Origin: Batillaria attramentaria | Lineage: Eukaryota; Mollusca; Gastropoda; Batillariidae | Direction: 5' to 3' | Length of the DNA: 64,000 bases | Assembly (NCBI GenBank): GCA_018292915.2 | Contig: JACVVK020000482.1 | Coordinates: 85,001-149,000, forward strand | Part shown: piece by piece, positions 32,826-42,364 of the stretch | How the letters are laid out: every line of letters starts with the position of its first letter | How positions within the stretch are numbered: position 1 is the stretch's first letter | Position numbers and translations under genes: made by a program | The notes under the pieces: generated by a model | Database searches by the model: none | Seen by the model: only the letters and a program-made list of their open reading frames with translations | Told to the model about the DNA's origin: nothing

Positions 32826-35800
32826 CTGTCGTTGCTGCTGCAGTTGTCCATCATCAGGGCCGTGACTGGTGCTGGATGTGTGATGAGATTCATTTCCCAA
32901 GTATGACTGCCCGACAGATGCACGTTGTTCACTAGAGACTACATTACAGGACAGTTCCTTTTCCTCAGCTTCACAACTAGGGCCGCCATCGTTGTTGTAA
33001 GAGGGAGAGCGATTTTGCATAGGCTGACCGCCACGTTTGATGTTGGTGGCGAGTCTGATGGTACCTCGTATGCTGAGGTGAATGAAATCACCGCTGTCCT
33101 GCCGGTAAAGGGCCTTACGGGGAGCACCACTCTCAGCCACAAACGTGCTCCTGTTGTCGATGAACACAACGCCCCTCCTTTGGCACACGTGATGCAGGTT
33201 AGCGTTAGAAGAAGCGATGGGTCGGTTAATGTTCTGTCTACCTTTGGCGGGGATGATGGATGAAGCATGTAGACGCGCATTGGGGAAAACGCGCCTGCAG
33301 GAGCCAATTATCTCGTCCCATGAAAGACTGGTCACTTCTCCAGACTTGCAGTCATTTACACCAATGTGGAACGTGACTGACTCAATGTCAGTAGCTTTAT
33401 CCTGTTGATGTAACCAGGTTGTGAGGTCCTTGGTTTTGAGGCCAGACACCGAGATGATCTGCACCCTCTCGCCAGGGTACGTTGCCATTCTGTTGCCTTT
33501 CATCCCACTCAGAATGGAGTCCCCAATGATGAGGGTGTGTGTGGTGGGATTCACGCGACGAGTGGACAAATTTTCACCCGGCGACGTTGCATCAGTTTGG
33601 CGTGGACGGTCCGGGTGATTGGTTGTTTTATTGTCTTCCCCGCGTTGACCCACCACAACAGAAATGTTCTGACCTCCATCAGAAGCCGGCGCTGGCACTT
33701 GGGGACTTTGCTGGGGACTTTGTTGGGTGTCAGCAGGCCGTGGTGAGTCTATGATAGTGGTTTCAAGTGGCGGGGAAGATAGTTCGTTCACGCGCTGCTG
33801 CACGGTACGCAGGAGATAGCCTTGGCTGTCCTTGGCTGAGGTGAGTCTGCCAACCTTGTCAGCCAGACTGCCAAGCCGCTCCCGCATGCCTGTCATTTTG
33901 CTATTAAAGCATTGTTCCGATACTTTCAGTTCATTTGAGGCTTTAACGGCATTGTCTCTGGTCATAGTCTCGAGCTGATCTACTTTTGTAAGGATACAGG
34001 AAAGATCTGTCTTTAATATGGCCATTTCCTGTCGGAGAGCCGAGATCATTGTGTGCGCACTGGTAAGCTGCTGCTGCTGGCGGTAGATAAGAGAAGTGAG
34101 AAGAGCTGGGTTAGCAGCAAGCTGTTTCAGTGGCGGAGGGTTGAACAGTGTTGCAGGTGAGGTATTTGTAGCCACTCTCCCGTGACATACTACATTCGTC
34201 GGCTCACTAGGAATGTGAGAGAGTTGCCCTGACGGGATTTGGCAGTCAGGACAACCGTTGTCCTCATCAGGATGATAAGGATCACTTGATCCGGCACTGC
34301 CCGCAGGTGATGTAACCACCCCAGAGACGCAGGGCCCGCCGCTTGAAGCAACGGGAGGGAGGGGGACCACCGGCTTGGCTGTTAGGTGATTATCCGCCTC
34401 ACTGACTACAGCTGCGCTCATCAAGTCATCGGCATACTTTACGTCACTGCCTAGGTCCGGCACTCCCGTGGCAGAGATTGAAACATCCGAGACAGGAGGC
34501 TCGGTTGCCGGGTCAGGAAGTTGGTCGGGAGTGGGGGTGGGCGGTTTGTTGAGAACTGGGTTATCAGCAACGCCATCAGATGGAGCAGAGTTAGCGCCGT
34601 CACATTCAATAACCGAGACGTTAGAGGACGATGAGAAAACGCCGTGTGAGGCACTGCCAGGCTCAATGGGCAGATGACAGAAAACAGGCGGCGGAAACTG
34701 ATCCTCGGCTAAGTCCTTGTCTTGAATCAATTGGACAAGGGCGCACAACTTGTGGAACTCAGACACTACCCACTGGTCGGCCCTGTTTCCTTGAATCAGA
34801 CAAGTGCCACCCCTGATGCGTTGTTTCCTGTAGTACAAGGTAACGGTGATGTACTTGACATCGTTGCGCCACACCTGTACAAAGGTCTTGGCCAGGGAAT
34901 CTGGAATGCTAGCAGCACGCGTACGAATGCTGAAGTCCTGGCGTGTGACGACCTTCTCGTTAAAGTCAACATCTTTCCATGTTACGGAGAAGCTACTGTC
35001 CAAGTCTTGTAGCATGCATACATAACGGTAGGATAGGGCTTTCCTCCACCTACCCAAAACACTGACACTAGGGCTGTGAAAAGTTTTTTGTCTATGGTCT
35101 AGTGTGTGGTGAATAGCCGGTTTCGGTGTTTCTGGGGACTGGCAGCTGGCCGTAGGCTGACTTACGATAGGACGGGAACAGTGAGGAGATTCCATCGTAA
35201 GGACGGACGTTGCGTTGAAGCAAGTGCCCACTAAGTCGCCAGATCTTGTAACAGATACCGGGAAGGAAGGGAGTGGGGGTGGGGGGTGTTGATTCAGCAC
35301 TTGCCAGCCTCAGGCATGTTGGTCTGGTCGGCTTGTCACGCTATTTAACATCGGAGGATGTGTCATGTTAGCTGACCCTGGACCCATACTTCTGGCAGGG
35401 CAAGGAGATGGGCGAGGCATTTCCAGACGCGTATCTCTCGTAATTAGCAGCGACAAGGGGGCCACCCAGGGAACAGGTAGCGCTGATTATGTTACACTGC
35501 CAAGCTGTGGTGCAATGAAGAGATGCAGTGTTCGCACAATCCGAGTCAAATGAAGACTAGAATACGTGCCTTCAGAAAAGGCACATCATCAAGTGCAGCG
35601 TCTAAGTCACAGCTTTGCACGATAGGAATAAGTAGAACTACAGTAGGGTTCCACCAACTTAAGGAATGACAGGAAGTGAGGTATGAAGTCAAGTGGGTTC
35701 TCCTTATGTTAAAACACAAGTCAGGTTACAATGTTCAGTCACAATGGCATGATAATACACACGTATTAAGTCCTCGATAAAATGTGGTAGATGTAGATTG

Positions 35801-38800
35801 GTGTGACTTGGAACAGAAAGATGATGTCCGACTAGGACCAAGATACATTCCACACAGTAATGAAGCACAAAGTATACACTGCACAGGTCACAAACAATAG
35901 ACCACTTGATGCGTAGAAAGTAAATGTCACTCAAGAAAAAACAAACAAACAAAACTGTTGGTGGTGATCCTAGATGTAATCCAAGGTCAGAATCAGTCTG
36001 TGGTCCCAAACAGAAAAGAAAGGGAATAGTCTCAGGAAGCACTCGGCACTCGGCCGTCAAGGCTGGCTGCACATCGCAGCTCAGCTGGACACGTCCGTTC
36101 GCTACGGCGGTCAGGAGTAGACCGAACAAAGATACAGAGAGCAAACGCGTTCATATGTTCAAAATAAACCTGCTTCGAGTAGCACCTTTCAAATTTTTGT
36201 GACAGTTGGAAACAAACGTTCTTTGTCCTGCGCAGTAGCGTATGATTTATGCGGTGTGTTCACATAAATTAGTAAAAAAAAAAATAACTGTTTTCGTATT
36301 TTCCACACTCCGATACAGATATGCCTGTTCGTAAGTGTGAGGTCCCTGGAGAAGGCATGGAAAGTCTGACGGATGTTGCGAACTCTCCATCAAACAACCA
36401 GTTATACGCGGAAAAGTCGGCTTTGAATGGTAATACTTACTTCACCTGGTATGTGCGAACTAGTTCTATGACACAACTTATGTGTTAAGTAGGGAAGGGT
36501 GGGGTGGGTGTTTGGGAGTTTACCGTCCTTTTCCACCACAAACATGTCAAATAGTGAAGTCACAAACGTAACCGATATTGCTGACATAATAATATTTTGT
36601 ATATATTTATACGCCGTGGATGGAACATTTTCTTAGCTGTCAAGAATAGTTTAGATTCTCTTTTGAGTTACATCATGCTTGTAGTTCAAATTGCAGAAAA
36701 TTATGCATCTGATGACCGACAAAGTGTCTATTCCTGCATTTACATTGACTAAGTTTGCTTCTTTCTTTAACAGAACAGGAAGATAAAGATGATGATCCCT
36801 CTGATGATCAGAACGATGAGGCAGCTTCCACAGCGGCCGCAGATGCGAAGAAAGGGAAGACTACCTTGCCTCCGAAAGAGATTATTCCGAAACCTACTCT
36901 GACGGGACCACCAGGTTGTATTCAACAATCTGGTGATGTTTTTTTTTCAGTTTTCATAGTACTGCATTTAACGTACATCTGTGTATACATCTGTCTTTTA
37001 CCATAAGGAATGATGAAGCTGTTTAGCAGACGTTTTGAAATGATCATTGTGGTTTATTCAAACGACGTTGATAAAATCGAAACTCCAACTTTGCAATATC
37101 GAACGTTCTTTATTGTGTGAAACCTTCATAATTCATAGCATTGGTTAATTATCAGTTATTCCCCATCAAGCTGTGGGATACCGACTCGTATTTTAATCCA
37201 AGACGCAAATCAACCCTGAGCTTTAGCGAAGGGTTGATTGCGTCTTGGATCAAACAAACAAACAAACATGCTGACGCTTTCAAGGAAATGTACATGAATG
37301 CGAAACCGATCATGTACAGCTCAGTCTGTTCACGCTTTGCACGATTAGGGCGCGTTCAAGCGGGAGTCTTCCTGTCGCGATTCTTCACGAAATATGAAGC
37401 TTTGTGAGTGTTTATTCTTAATATGTGTAGTACATGTACACCGATTAAAGTGTCCTTCCCCCAACAGCTACATTTTATAACTGCATGCATGACTCAAACG
37501 ATTCAAGAAGATTCTGTTCAATCGGAGATGTATCTAAGACCACGAATCCGCTGCTATTCTCTGCGCCGATAGCACACGGCCAAATCAGTAAACAGCATAC
37601 ATGTCGGTGAGACGCCAGCTTCGATTGAACTTTTTGAGAACGACTTTTGATAAGTGTTGGTTAAAACTGTACGAAATATGAGTAACTTGAACAACGAGTT
37701 TATGAAGTTGGAAGCACCGATATGCCGAGTCAAAATGTTTCGTCGTCGATGGTGTTGACATACGGAGCGAGTTCTCCCCCGAAGAGTAGTAATACATGTA
37801 CTTGCTCATTGGTGACGATGGTTTTTTTTTTTTTTTTTTTTGTTTTTTTTTTGCCAAAAAGACTGTACCTCTGTTCTTTCTGTCTGAAAGAAAGAACCCT
37901 TTTGCAGGGAACCATGCTTGATTGTCATGTGATGTCGTGGTCTGTGTCACATGATTTCTCAAGTACTAGTACAATACGGACACTTACACACACGAGAGAT
38001 CAAAGAAAAAGAGGCCGCTATGGGTGATAAAGGGGCTTATGCTCTCAGCGTCTGTAATGCGATGACGCGGCAACCACACTGAGAGCTTCATTAGTGTAAA
38101 AACAGTTGTAGAATGTGAATGTTCGACCGCGCACGCGAAATGTAAACAGCATTGCATCGCATGAAGAGCTGTTCTGATCATCAAAAAAAAAGTATTTTGA
38201 ACGTACAGGTATACTCACGAGCGAAAATGTTGCTTAAGTTGGCATAGCAAAGGTGGAATAAGCCCGTTTAATATATCTGCAGTGTTGATATTGCAGTAAG
38301 CAAAGTATGTTGTTGAGGCGTCCATAAAACAAAGCACTTGGTTCTGCGGAAATTCTCTTTAGAATAGCATTTGTGGCAGCCCTTTCACTGTTTTTGTGTG
38401 AACTAATTTTATCCTGCTATACTGAAAATGAATTTAAATGAACTAATTATGCAAAACAGGTAAGATATGCACCACATCTGCCTTGATGTAGGCGAAAATG
38501 GTTTCATTTTGAATAGGTTTCCAGTAATAGTTTTAGAGCTTCACGGGCACAATCCACAAATCGGGGGAAGTAATAAGCGCTGTTAGTGAAATACTTAGAT
38601 TTCTTTTCTGAAGGGGGATATCTGTACATTTACTGACGCTTTTTGCAGCAATAGATGTTGAGGGCTCCCAAAAAGATCATAGCCACAAGATTCATACGAC
38701 AAAAGGCACAAATGATGAGAAAAAAAAAAAACCGGCTCCTCTGCTTGACGAAACAACATGTCCATTTACAGTGACTCATCACAACCACAGGAAAAATGAA

Positions 38801-40352
38801 ATCACCGAAACAACACATCTTTACAGCACTAGCCGAATAGGAAATGAAACGTTCACTAATTTGTTTTATCAGTTTCGATATCAGTTTATTGATATGATTG
38901 CATGTATCACTGTTTAGAACAAAACTGGAAGCAATTTTGTTGCACATCAAATAAGCACACAACTAAAAAGGTTGCATTTTTCCACTATTCAGTTCTTGTC
39001 ACAATCCTTGTACGCTAACTGCCAGTTCGTCCAAATGTTTGTAACCAGTCGGAGCCGTTCTTGATCATCCACAAGCAGATGTGAGCGAACAGACAACGCC
39101 CTTGCTTCCTGGAAAACTTTGTTCACAGTCTGCCCTGTCAGGACAACAAGGTTTGTACTCAACAATAGGGAGTACTTCCTACGTGTAATATCATGGCTGA
39201 TTATTTAGAGCTAGAAATCAGAAACAGACATTTTAGAATCGGTACTGATGCAAATTACACATGTGTCGTATCTTGCATGGTTACACTGTAGCTGACAGTA
39301 GTTTTCTGTCATAGTATGTTTTTTCAACCTGCAAAATCTCGTGGGCATTCCAAAGTAGGTAAACTAAATTCTAAAGTGGTAACAGGCTGTTGAAATACTT
39401 GATCTGTCTTCACAAACGGTGAATAGCAGTACTTCCACTTATTTGTATCGTGCAGTAAACAAGGATGGTCTTGACACAGGATCGATCGATGCCACAAATG
39501 CTGAGGAAGAAGCTCCTCTGCTAAACAAAACGACATGTCCAGGTACAGTACACCATGTCGCAACCACAGAAAATATGAGCTGCCTATCGTTCCATTAATT
39601 TAAGCACTGACAGCAGTACATTTTATCCATAAAAATTGTGCCAGTTTACGTTTGACGTTTCGGTGTTTCCAGCTTATTTGGATTAAGAGTTTGAATGTCT
39701 GAAATTGTGTGCCATTGTGCATGCCCCCCCCCCCCCCCCCCCCGGAAAACAAACAAACAACATCAAAAACAGCTCTTAATTCTCATAAAATGAAATTAAT
39801 AAACACGCAAAGCGCGATACACTAACCTAATGGCTTGTGAAAAAAATGCAAGTAAGTATGGTGTGGATCAACAAGCAATACAGATGGCAATTTTCAGCCA
39901 ACGCCACACTGACTATTGCCACATTTGATTAAAAACTATTCACCATTCTTGAAAATCTGTTAAACAGCCATGGCCATTGCTGAACTACCAGTGAATGGCA
40001 CACCACCAACTGATCGTCGATCTTTTCCGCCAGAGAGCGAAAACCCATTTAAGGAGAGTGCAAATACACGTTTGTGGAGCGGTAGGGACACGCAATGTTC
40101 AACATTCGACAATTTATTATTGCTCACACTCACTCTCTTTCACTACACCGGCAAAGCTGCACACCTATTCTGCCCGATGGTGTATCTGGAATATACAGTC
40201 TCTCTCTCTCTCGTGCTAGCTTTATAATTCACGATTCTTTCATGAATAGTAGCACACTCCAGTTGCATGTCGTGTATCAAGTATTGATGCAGGAGGACTG
40301 CATGTAAGATATAAGGACTTAACGTATAAATAAACGTATTGTCATCATCATT

Positions 40353-40387
<35 letters not shown>

Positions 40388-40750
40388 TCCTCCAATTATG
40401 AAACATTAATATTCATCAATTCCAAGAATCCACCAAATTCATCACATTTTATATGCTTTGAGCTTTTGCTAGCCGTGCATTGAGTTTATTCCAAAGAAAT
40501 GCGCCCTACAAATGCCATTTATTATTATTTATTATTATTGGGTACTGTTAAATCAAATGTTTATTAAATATAACGCAGATACTGTCTGATATGTACGTGG
40601 TTTACTTTTACAGGTGGTGCTGTTCCCGAAAAAGAGGACTCGTCAGATAATTCGGACGATGATTCACTGCACGAGAAAGATGGTTTGCAGGGTTCTTATC
40701 GCGTGTTTCCGGACGAGGGATTCGAGATCTCCACCCTGAAGCCAAAGTAG
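24495..40750 (+). CDS. Gene C: three-Ig transmembrane receptor with modular tail
   Basis: I join 24495-24792, 25065-25337, 26961-27263, 27502-27573, 27829-28038, 36319-36429, 36774-36914, 39456-39542, 39968-40081 and 40614-40750, giving 581 aa. All introns are phase 1. Domains 1-3 (about 20-291) are paralogous to those of B and [14 protein letters not shown], then FTC and [14 protein letters not shown]. Instead of Ig domain 4 there is a 24-residue stalk. The membrane segment is about 324-346 ([20 protein letters not shown]). The tail of about 235 residues is acidic and unlike those of B and D. Five tail exons are all phase 1-1, so skipping any keeps frame; alternative tails are plausible. A further weak 28- or 42-nt exon at 28095 is possible. 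Signal peptide and domain 1 share one exon, unlike B and D. The membrane-to-tail intron (8.3 kb) holds a whole LINE. Confidence 0.8.
24943..24995 (-). mobile_element. Inverted right-end relic of the GGCTCACTTGTG family
   Basis: TTTTTGGCTCACTTTAGTAA through AATAACCCTCCGTCGTC is the reverse complement of the right end at 2.82-2.87 kb. It runs straight into a GT tract, as the intact copies do in the other orientation. Confidence 0.8.
24996..25058. repeat. (GT)n forming the acceptor tract of gene C exon 2
   Basis: About 30 GT units end six bases before the acceptor AG (GTGTTTGCAG|ATGG). There is no other pyrimidine tract upstream, so the microsatellite occupies that position. Confidence 0.9.
25065..25337 (+). 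CDS. Gene C exon 2, Ig-like domain 2
   Basis: The 273-nt exon carries [19 protein letters not shown] and TINC, the same extra cysteine pair as in B and D. Donor AAAT|GTAAGT leads at once into the hexamer array. Confidence 0.86.
25339..25590. repeat. (CTCTGT/CTCTGC)n array at a donor site
   Basis: About 250 bp of degenerate pyrimidine-rich hexamers begin within the GTAAGT donor region of gene C exon 2. The long frames across it encode only repeat translation. Confidence 0.92.
25629..26345 (+). pseudogene. LINE reverse-transcriptase fragment
   Basis: [21 protein letters not shown] and FADDTSLHT are RT motifs. After frameshifts [15 protein letters not shown] and [13 protein letters not shown] match the C-terminal part of the CR1-like ORF2 at 28.6-31.5 kb. 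The AG-rich end at 26358 is the 3' tail. It lies in sense orientation in gene C intron 2. Confidence 0.85.
26374..26432 (+). repeat. (GTTA)n plus GCCGCGCAAGCAA repeat, copy 1
   Basis: A TTAGTTAGTTAG run is followed by CTTAACGCCGCGCAAGCAA. The same combination occurs at 42.25 kb and inverted at 57.0 kb. A small dispersed repeat, perhaps a SINE tail. Confidence 0.65.
26440..26480. repeat. (GA)n microsatellite
   Basis: About 20 GA units in gene C intron 2. Confidence 0.95.
26638..26783 (+). repeat. SINE family 1, copy 2
   Basis: GGTGGTCGAATGGTAGAGCG and GTGAGTTCGATCCCGGCTGG are A/B-box-like. The body GGGGCCAAATATTTGTGCTG matches 20.17 kb. It is bounded by a CAT run (26607-26630) and ends in a CT run. 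Confidence 0.82.
26856..26948. repeat. (GATT)n/(CATT)n tetranucleotide array
   Basis: GATT units change to CATT units near 26925 and end about 10 bases before the gene C exon 3 acceptor. Confidence 0.9.
26961..27263 (+). CDS. Gene C exon 3, Ig-like domain 3
   Basis: The exon is 303 nt, as in B and D. KLTC, NFTC, TVCTC and VWEPHPDLY align with their domain 3. Acceptor TTGCGTCAG, donor CAAG|GTGAGT. Confidence 0.85.
27389..27419. repeat. (CA)n microsatellite
   Basis: About 15 CA units in gene C intron 3. Confidence 0.95.
27502..27573 (+). CDS. Gene C exon 4, extracellular stalk
   Basis: The 72-nt phase 1-1 exon ([15 protein letters not shown]) has one N-glycosylation sequon (NDT). It stands where B and D have the I-set domain. 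Acceptor TAATTTCAG, donor GTATAT. Confidence 0.65.
27829..28038 (+). CDS. Gene C exon 5, membrane segment and juxtamembrane
   Basis: The 210-nt exon encodes a hydrophobic span of about 22 residues, then [10 protein letters not shown] and a basic stretch, the expected stop-transfer. Acceptor CCCTTCTGCAG, donor GTAATG. Confidence 0.8.
28338..28387. repeat. (CA)n microsatellite in LINE 3' UTR
   Basis: About 25 CA units between ORF2 and the LINE 3' tail. Another CA run at 28160-28192 abuts the tail itself. Confidence 0.95.
28629..31532 (-). CDS. CR1-like LINE ORF2: endonuclease and reverse transcriptase
   Basis: 967 aa, uninterrupted. Residues about 1-230 form an apurinic-type endonuclease: HLNVYHL, LSETRL, GDFNID and SISDHFPV carry the Asn, Glu, Asp and His of the active site. 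The reverse transcriptase covers about 430-760 with [28 protein letters not shown] and the catalytic FADD near residue 694. The C-terminal third ([21 protein letters not shown]) is conserved in related copies at 26 and 56 kb. The protein would nick target DNA and prime reverse transcription of its RNA. The open frame means the copy is young or capable of movement; this cannot be tested here. No RNase H domain is seen. Confidence 0.93.
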   Translation of the reverse strand: MNRTIGEQKLRIGHLNVYHLANKIPDICVFLNEPEPFHIFGLSETRLNTRITNLSIDVPNFSIIRRDPSMPGETGLAVYIHISLLDSVQRRTDLETKEVECIWLELKTSHSPTLLIGFLYRNPAATLEWYDHFLRMCDKACSRSPDVLLMGDFNIDMLKPHSAWDCTTTLLGLKQLVNNPTRITPTSSTVIDHIYTNKPAVVNNVTVHSLSISDHFPVSCTWSANLPKAKKGGHTYITYRSFKRFNEHDFLSDLSDANFSHVFQENEPDRALAVWYQIFLEILNLHAPLRRKRVKHTTVPPWLSQEIIAAMKVRDELKKQKRFSEFKQERNRVRSLVRRAKKALVNRLIKQDKDASSVWRAMAVVTGGADKKGPPIPSCLTADDFNKHFLSIAESLAPSPEDTDPFTCPETLVQFCKERTAGCDPFVIPPIAVHEVGRLINSMPNKKSAGPDEISPKILKLSLPYIIDSLTYIYNLCIQQNVFPTELKKAKVIPIPKTKELSDINNYRPISLLSALSKPLERHIHKHLTEFFEQHSLFHPHQSGFRRKHSCHTALARLSDIWLSAMNNSELTGTLLVDLRKAFDLVDHNILLTKLTLYLSNASSADQGLVPTANSSPLHCPKSLIQTPPKAPEASHFFRSYLSDRHQQVTVNGSFSSNGLVTRGVPQGSILGPLLFCIFINDLPLHLNHEQVSCDLFADDATIHTSNKNINTVSGRLQRGLDEVSNWCERNSMVLNPSKTECMIITTRQKHQLNPLALNLSLHNQAIVQVNEHRLLGVIVDNQLKWQANINKVCKKVSRNLFLLSRLRHFIDTDTRKLFYSAHIKTHIDYASTIWDESSDVHLKRLNSLHRRAAKLILPDPSLSTDQKLRNLEILPLSKQLLFNKGVFMYKILNGFLPHYLSHLFTSSDSRYPNSRLRLIIPRPRIDIFKTSLSFSGATLWNSLPTLITTSSSLSSFKKDFINFLVS
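32318..32405. repeat. 44-bp perfect tandem duplication
   Basis: ATATAGTAATTTTGGCTACA starts at 32318 and 32362, and the whole 44-bp unit is repeated exactly. It lies between the two LINE ORFs, just 3' of ORF1. Confidence 0.95.
32424..35300 (-). CDS. CR1-like LINE ORF1: coiled coil, SGNH esterase, polyQ/H tail
   Basis: 958 aa open frame. A coiled-coil-like stretch lies at about 397-490. A GDSL/SGNH hydrolase fold lies at about 587-745: IIGDSILSG gives the Ser, GVND the Asn and GDFIHLS the Asp-His pair. Esterase-type ORF1 proteins are known from CR1-group LINEs and bind RNA or membranes during retrotransposition. Residues about 815-870 are a Gln/His tract coded by a CAG/CAA-rich array (32.72-32.85 kb), unusual for an ORF1. 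The first ATG is used here; an internal Met (MESPHCSRP, residue 36) is also possible. Product is cytoplasmic RNP component by analogy. Confidence 0.85.
36319..36429 (+). CDS. Gene C exon 6, tail cassette
   Basis: The 111-nt phase 1-1 exon encodes [12 protein letters not shown] then [13 protein letters not shown], with one tyrosine. Acceptor CTCCGATACAG is weak in pyrimidines; donor GTAATA. Confidence 0.62.
36486..36545 (-). repeat. SINE family 1, tail fragment
   Basis: GGTGTTTGGGAGTTTACCGT and CCTTTTCCACCACA match the tail end of the copy at 42.37 kb. Confidence 0.6.
36774..36914 (+). CDS. Gene C exon 7, acidic tail cassette
   Basis: The 141-nt phase 1-1 exon encodes [14 protein letters not shown] followed by Ala/Lys and Pro-rich stretches. 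Acceptor TTCTTTAACAG is strong; donor GTTGTA is weaker. Confidence 0.68.
37161..38035 (-). repeat. Dispersed repeat, copy 2 (inverted)
   Basis: Reverse-orientation partner of 10795-11955. The hairpin end is partly lost: the second arm stops at GATCAAA and becomes CAAA repeats. An internal stretch of about 300 bp is missing. It lies in a gene C intron. Confidence 0.75.
38649..38764 (+). pseudogene. Duplicated gene C tail exon without a donor
   Basis: After a good acceptor (CTTTTTGCAG) an open phase-1 frame ends [10 protein letters not shown], close to [11 protein letters not shown] of the exon at 39456-39542. Where that exon has CCAG|GTACAG this copy has CCATTTACAG, so the GT donor is lost. 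Similarity continues into the intron (CATCACAACCACAG versus CGCAACCACAG). Probably a decayed tandem exon duplicate. Confidence 0.55.
39456..39542 (+). CDS. Gene C exon 8, tail cassette
   Basis: The 87-nt phase 1-1 exon encodes [16 protein letters not shown]. The EEEAPLL stretch resembles acidic dileucine sorting signals ([DE]xxxL[LI]). Acceptor TATCGTGCAG, donor GTACAG. Confidence 0.65.
39968..40081 (+). CDS. Gene C exon 9, tail cassette
   Basis: The 114-nt phase 1-1 exon encodes [13 protein letters not shown] and ESENPFKES, followed by a GTAGGG donor. The NPF is a possible EH-domain ligand. Acceptor GTTAAACAG has a poor tract. Confidence 0.55.
40345..40385. repeat. (CAT)n microsatellite
   Basis: About 13 CAT units in the last gene C intron. 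Confidence 0.95.
40614..40750 (+). CDS. Gene C last exon, C-terminus and stop
   Basis: Acceptor TTTACTTTTACAG. The exon encodes an acidic stretch ([12 protein letters not shown]), then [11 protein letters not shown] and TLKPK before TAG at 40748-40750. Confidence 0.72.
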
Positions 40751-41662
40751 GCTTTATTTCGGACTAGCAGAAAAGACAAAGACTTTTATCTGGATCGATC
40801 TGCAGAACCTAAACTATCAGAAACAAAAATCACGAACATTCTGGTTTTATCAAATATTAAACAATTTCGAGAATGTCGGGTTTCTTTTTTATGTTTGGTT
40901 TTTTTTCTAATAAGATCTGAAGAAACTGCAAGGTCCCGCCTAAAGCCCCGGACGAAAACAAAGCCTGCGTTGTCAGGAAGAGGCGGTCAGAACAAAGTTT
41001 ATTGACAGAACAGTGCCAGGCGCGGGCCATATTACGATGTTTAACTACCTTTTACATACTCCAATCAGTGATGGAGTATCAGTGTTTGAGGCGTGGCCTT
41101 CTTTTCTCGACAAAATGACTGTTCCAATATACGCACAGTATTATGTCAAAACAGAGTTTGACAATGTGCGATTTGAAAATTATTGTATGAATGGTATTTG
41201 GATCTTTTTACTATTTCATGGTTACTTTCCAGTGTTATAAAATGTGCCTAGTGTTTTTCCATGTTGCATTTTTTTTTTTTTTTTTTTTTTGGTCACGACA
41301 TTTATCATGGGTACATAAAAACTGTTGACTGTTGCATGGCATTTACTTTTGATATGTCATTAATAATAAACATTTTATTGCAATGATTCACGTCTGCTTA
41401 CGTCGCTTTTTAATCGTCTCAGTTTATAAAGTTGCGTCTTGGACTGACTACTGTCAAATGAATAAAGATGAATAATTATTATGGTATTGAAGAAGTTTGG
41501 CGCGTTTAGGACACAGGTAAAGGGAGACAACAGTACGACGCGAAACGACAGAGCAGTTAGGATCACCTAGTAAATGGAGAATGACTCGGGAAAGGTTCTT
41601 TATGTTCTAGGTTTTGTAAAATAGTTCTGTCTCCATACTTGTCATCTTGAACTGGTCTTTGC

Positions 41663-41666
<4 letters not shown>

Positions 41667-41709
<43 letters not shown>
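41667..41709. repeat. (CA)n microsatellite
   Basis: About 21 CA units between genes C and D. Confidence 0.95.
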
Positions 41710-41711
<2 letters not shown>

Positions 41712-42247
41712 ACTCGAGCAGGTCACGACTTGCATGTTCTTGTTTCGTCTTTCATGAGTCTGTTTGTTTCATAGGATGGTTTGTATGCCCCTTTTTGTGG
41801 TGGTTGTTGTTGTTGTTGTTGTTGTTGTTTGTTGTTTTGGTTGTTTTTGTTTTTGTTGGTTGCTTGGTTGGTTGGTTTCAGGTTCAAGAACAGTATGCGA
41901 AGTCTGCATACATAAGAGTACGCCAGTGCATACCCCGCTGTGGTGTAAAATTATTCTCAATATCGTGTCATGGTGCAGTCCTAGCAGTTCATTTCCTATA
42001 CTGCTATAGCGAACACGCTAAACAGCCCAAACTGAAAACCAAACCAAACAATAAAATCAATTTTTTATGTAGCTTTACTAGAGTAAAAACGTACGGAAGA
42101 CACAGAATGGCATTATCCCAACAAATTCAAAGAAAAACATGTTTGTTTTCATAACCTACATACCAACAGATCAGTGTTTGATTTAGAATAGTGTGGAATG
42201 CAAATTCATGCTGTTGTTTATTAAAAGTTTCAGGACATTCAGCAAGT

Positions 42248-42290
42248 TAGTTAGTTAGTTTTTAGGGCTTTACGCCGCGCAAGCAAGACA
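42248..42290 (+). repeat. (GTTA)n plus GCCGCGCAAGCAA repeat, copy 2
   Basis: TTAGTTAGTTAGTTTTTAGG then CTTTACGCCGCGCAAGCAA, as at 26.4 kb. Confidence 0.65.
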
Positions 42291-42364
42291 TTCAGCAAGG
42301 TGTCCATCTCAATGTACAGAAAACAACATAAAATGCACCCCGCCCCTTCCCGTGAATAAAAAAA

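Larger units (their letters stand above)
28192..36150 (-). mobile_element. CR1-like LINE, near full length
   Basis: Two long intact ORFs lie on the minus strand: ORF1 35300-32424 and ORF2 31532-28629. The 3' end is at about 28192 with a GTTCTT repeat tail, typical of CR1-type LINEs. The 5' limit is uncertain: ORF1 begins at 35300 and unassigned, LINE-like DNA extends to about 36.15 kb. The esterase ORF1 plus APE/RT ORF2 layout is that of the CR1 group. About 890 bp, including a 44-bp tandem duplication, separates the ORFs. It is antisense in a gene C intron. Confidence 0.85.

Noticed and set aside
32360..32932. Asn/Ser/Thr-rich minus frame overlapping LINE ORF1
   Set aside because: It is the out-of-frame reading of the CAG-type polyQ array; the ORF1 frame carries the esterase and is far longer.
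35704..36144. Minus frame starting [17 protein letters not shown], which looks like a signal peptide followed by an Ig start
   Set aside because: It lies at the 5' side of the antisense CR1-like LINE, has no second Ig motif and no phase-1 donor after about 64 nt, so I treat it as LINE 5' sequence. It could be revisited if transcripts appear.
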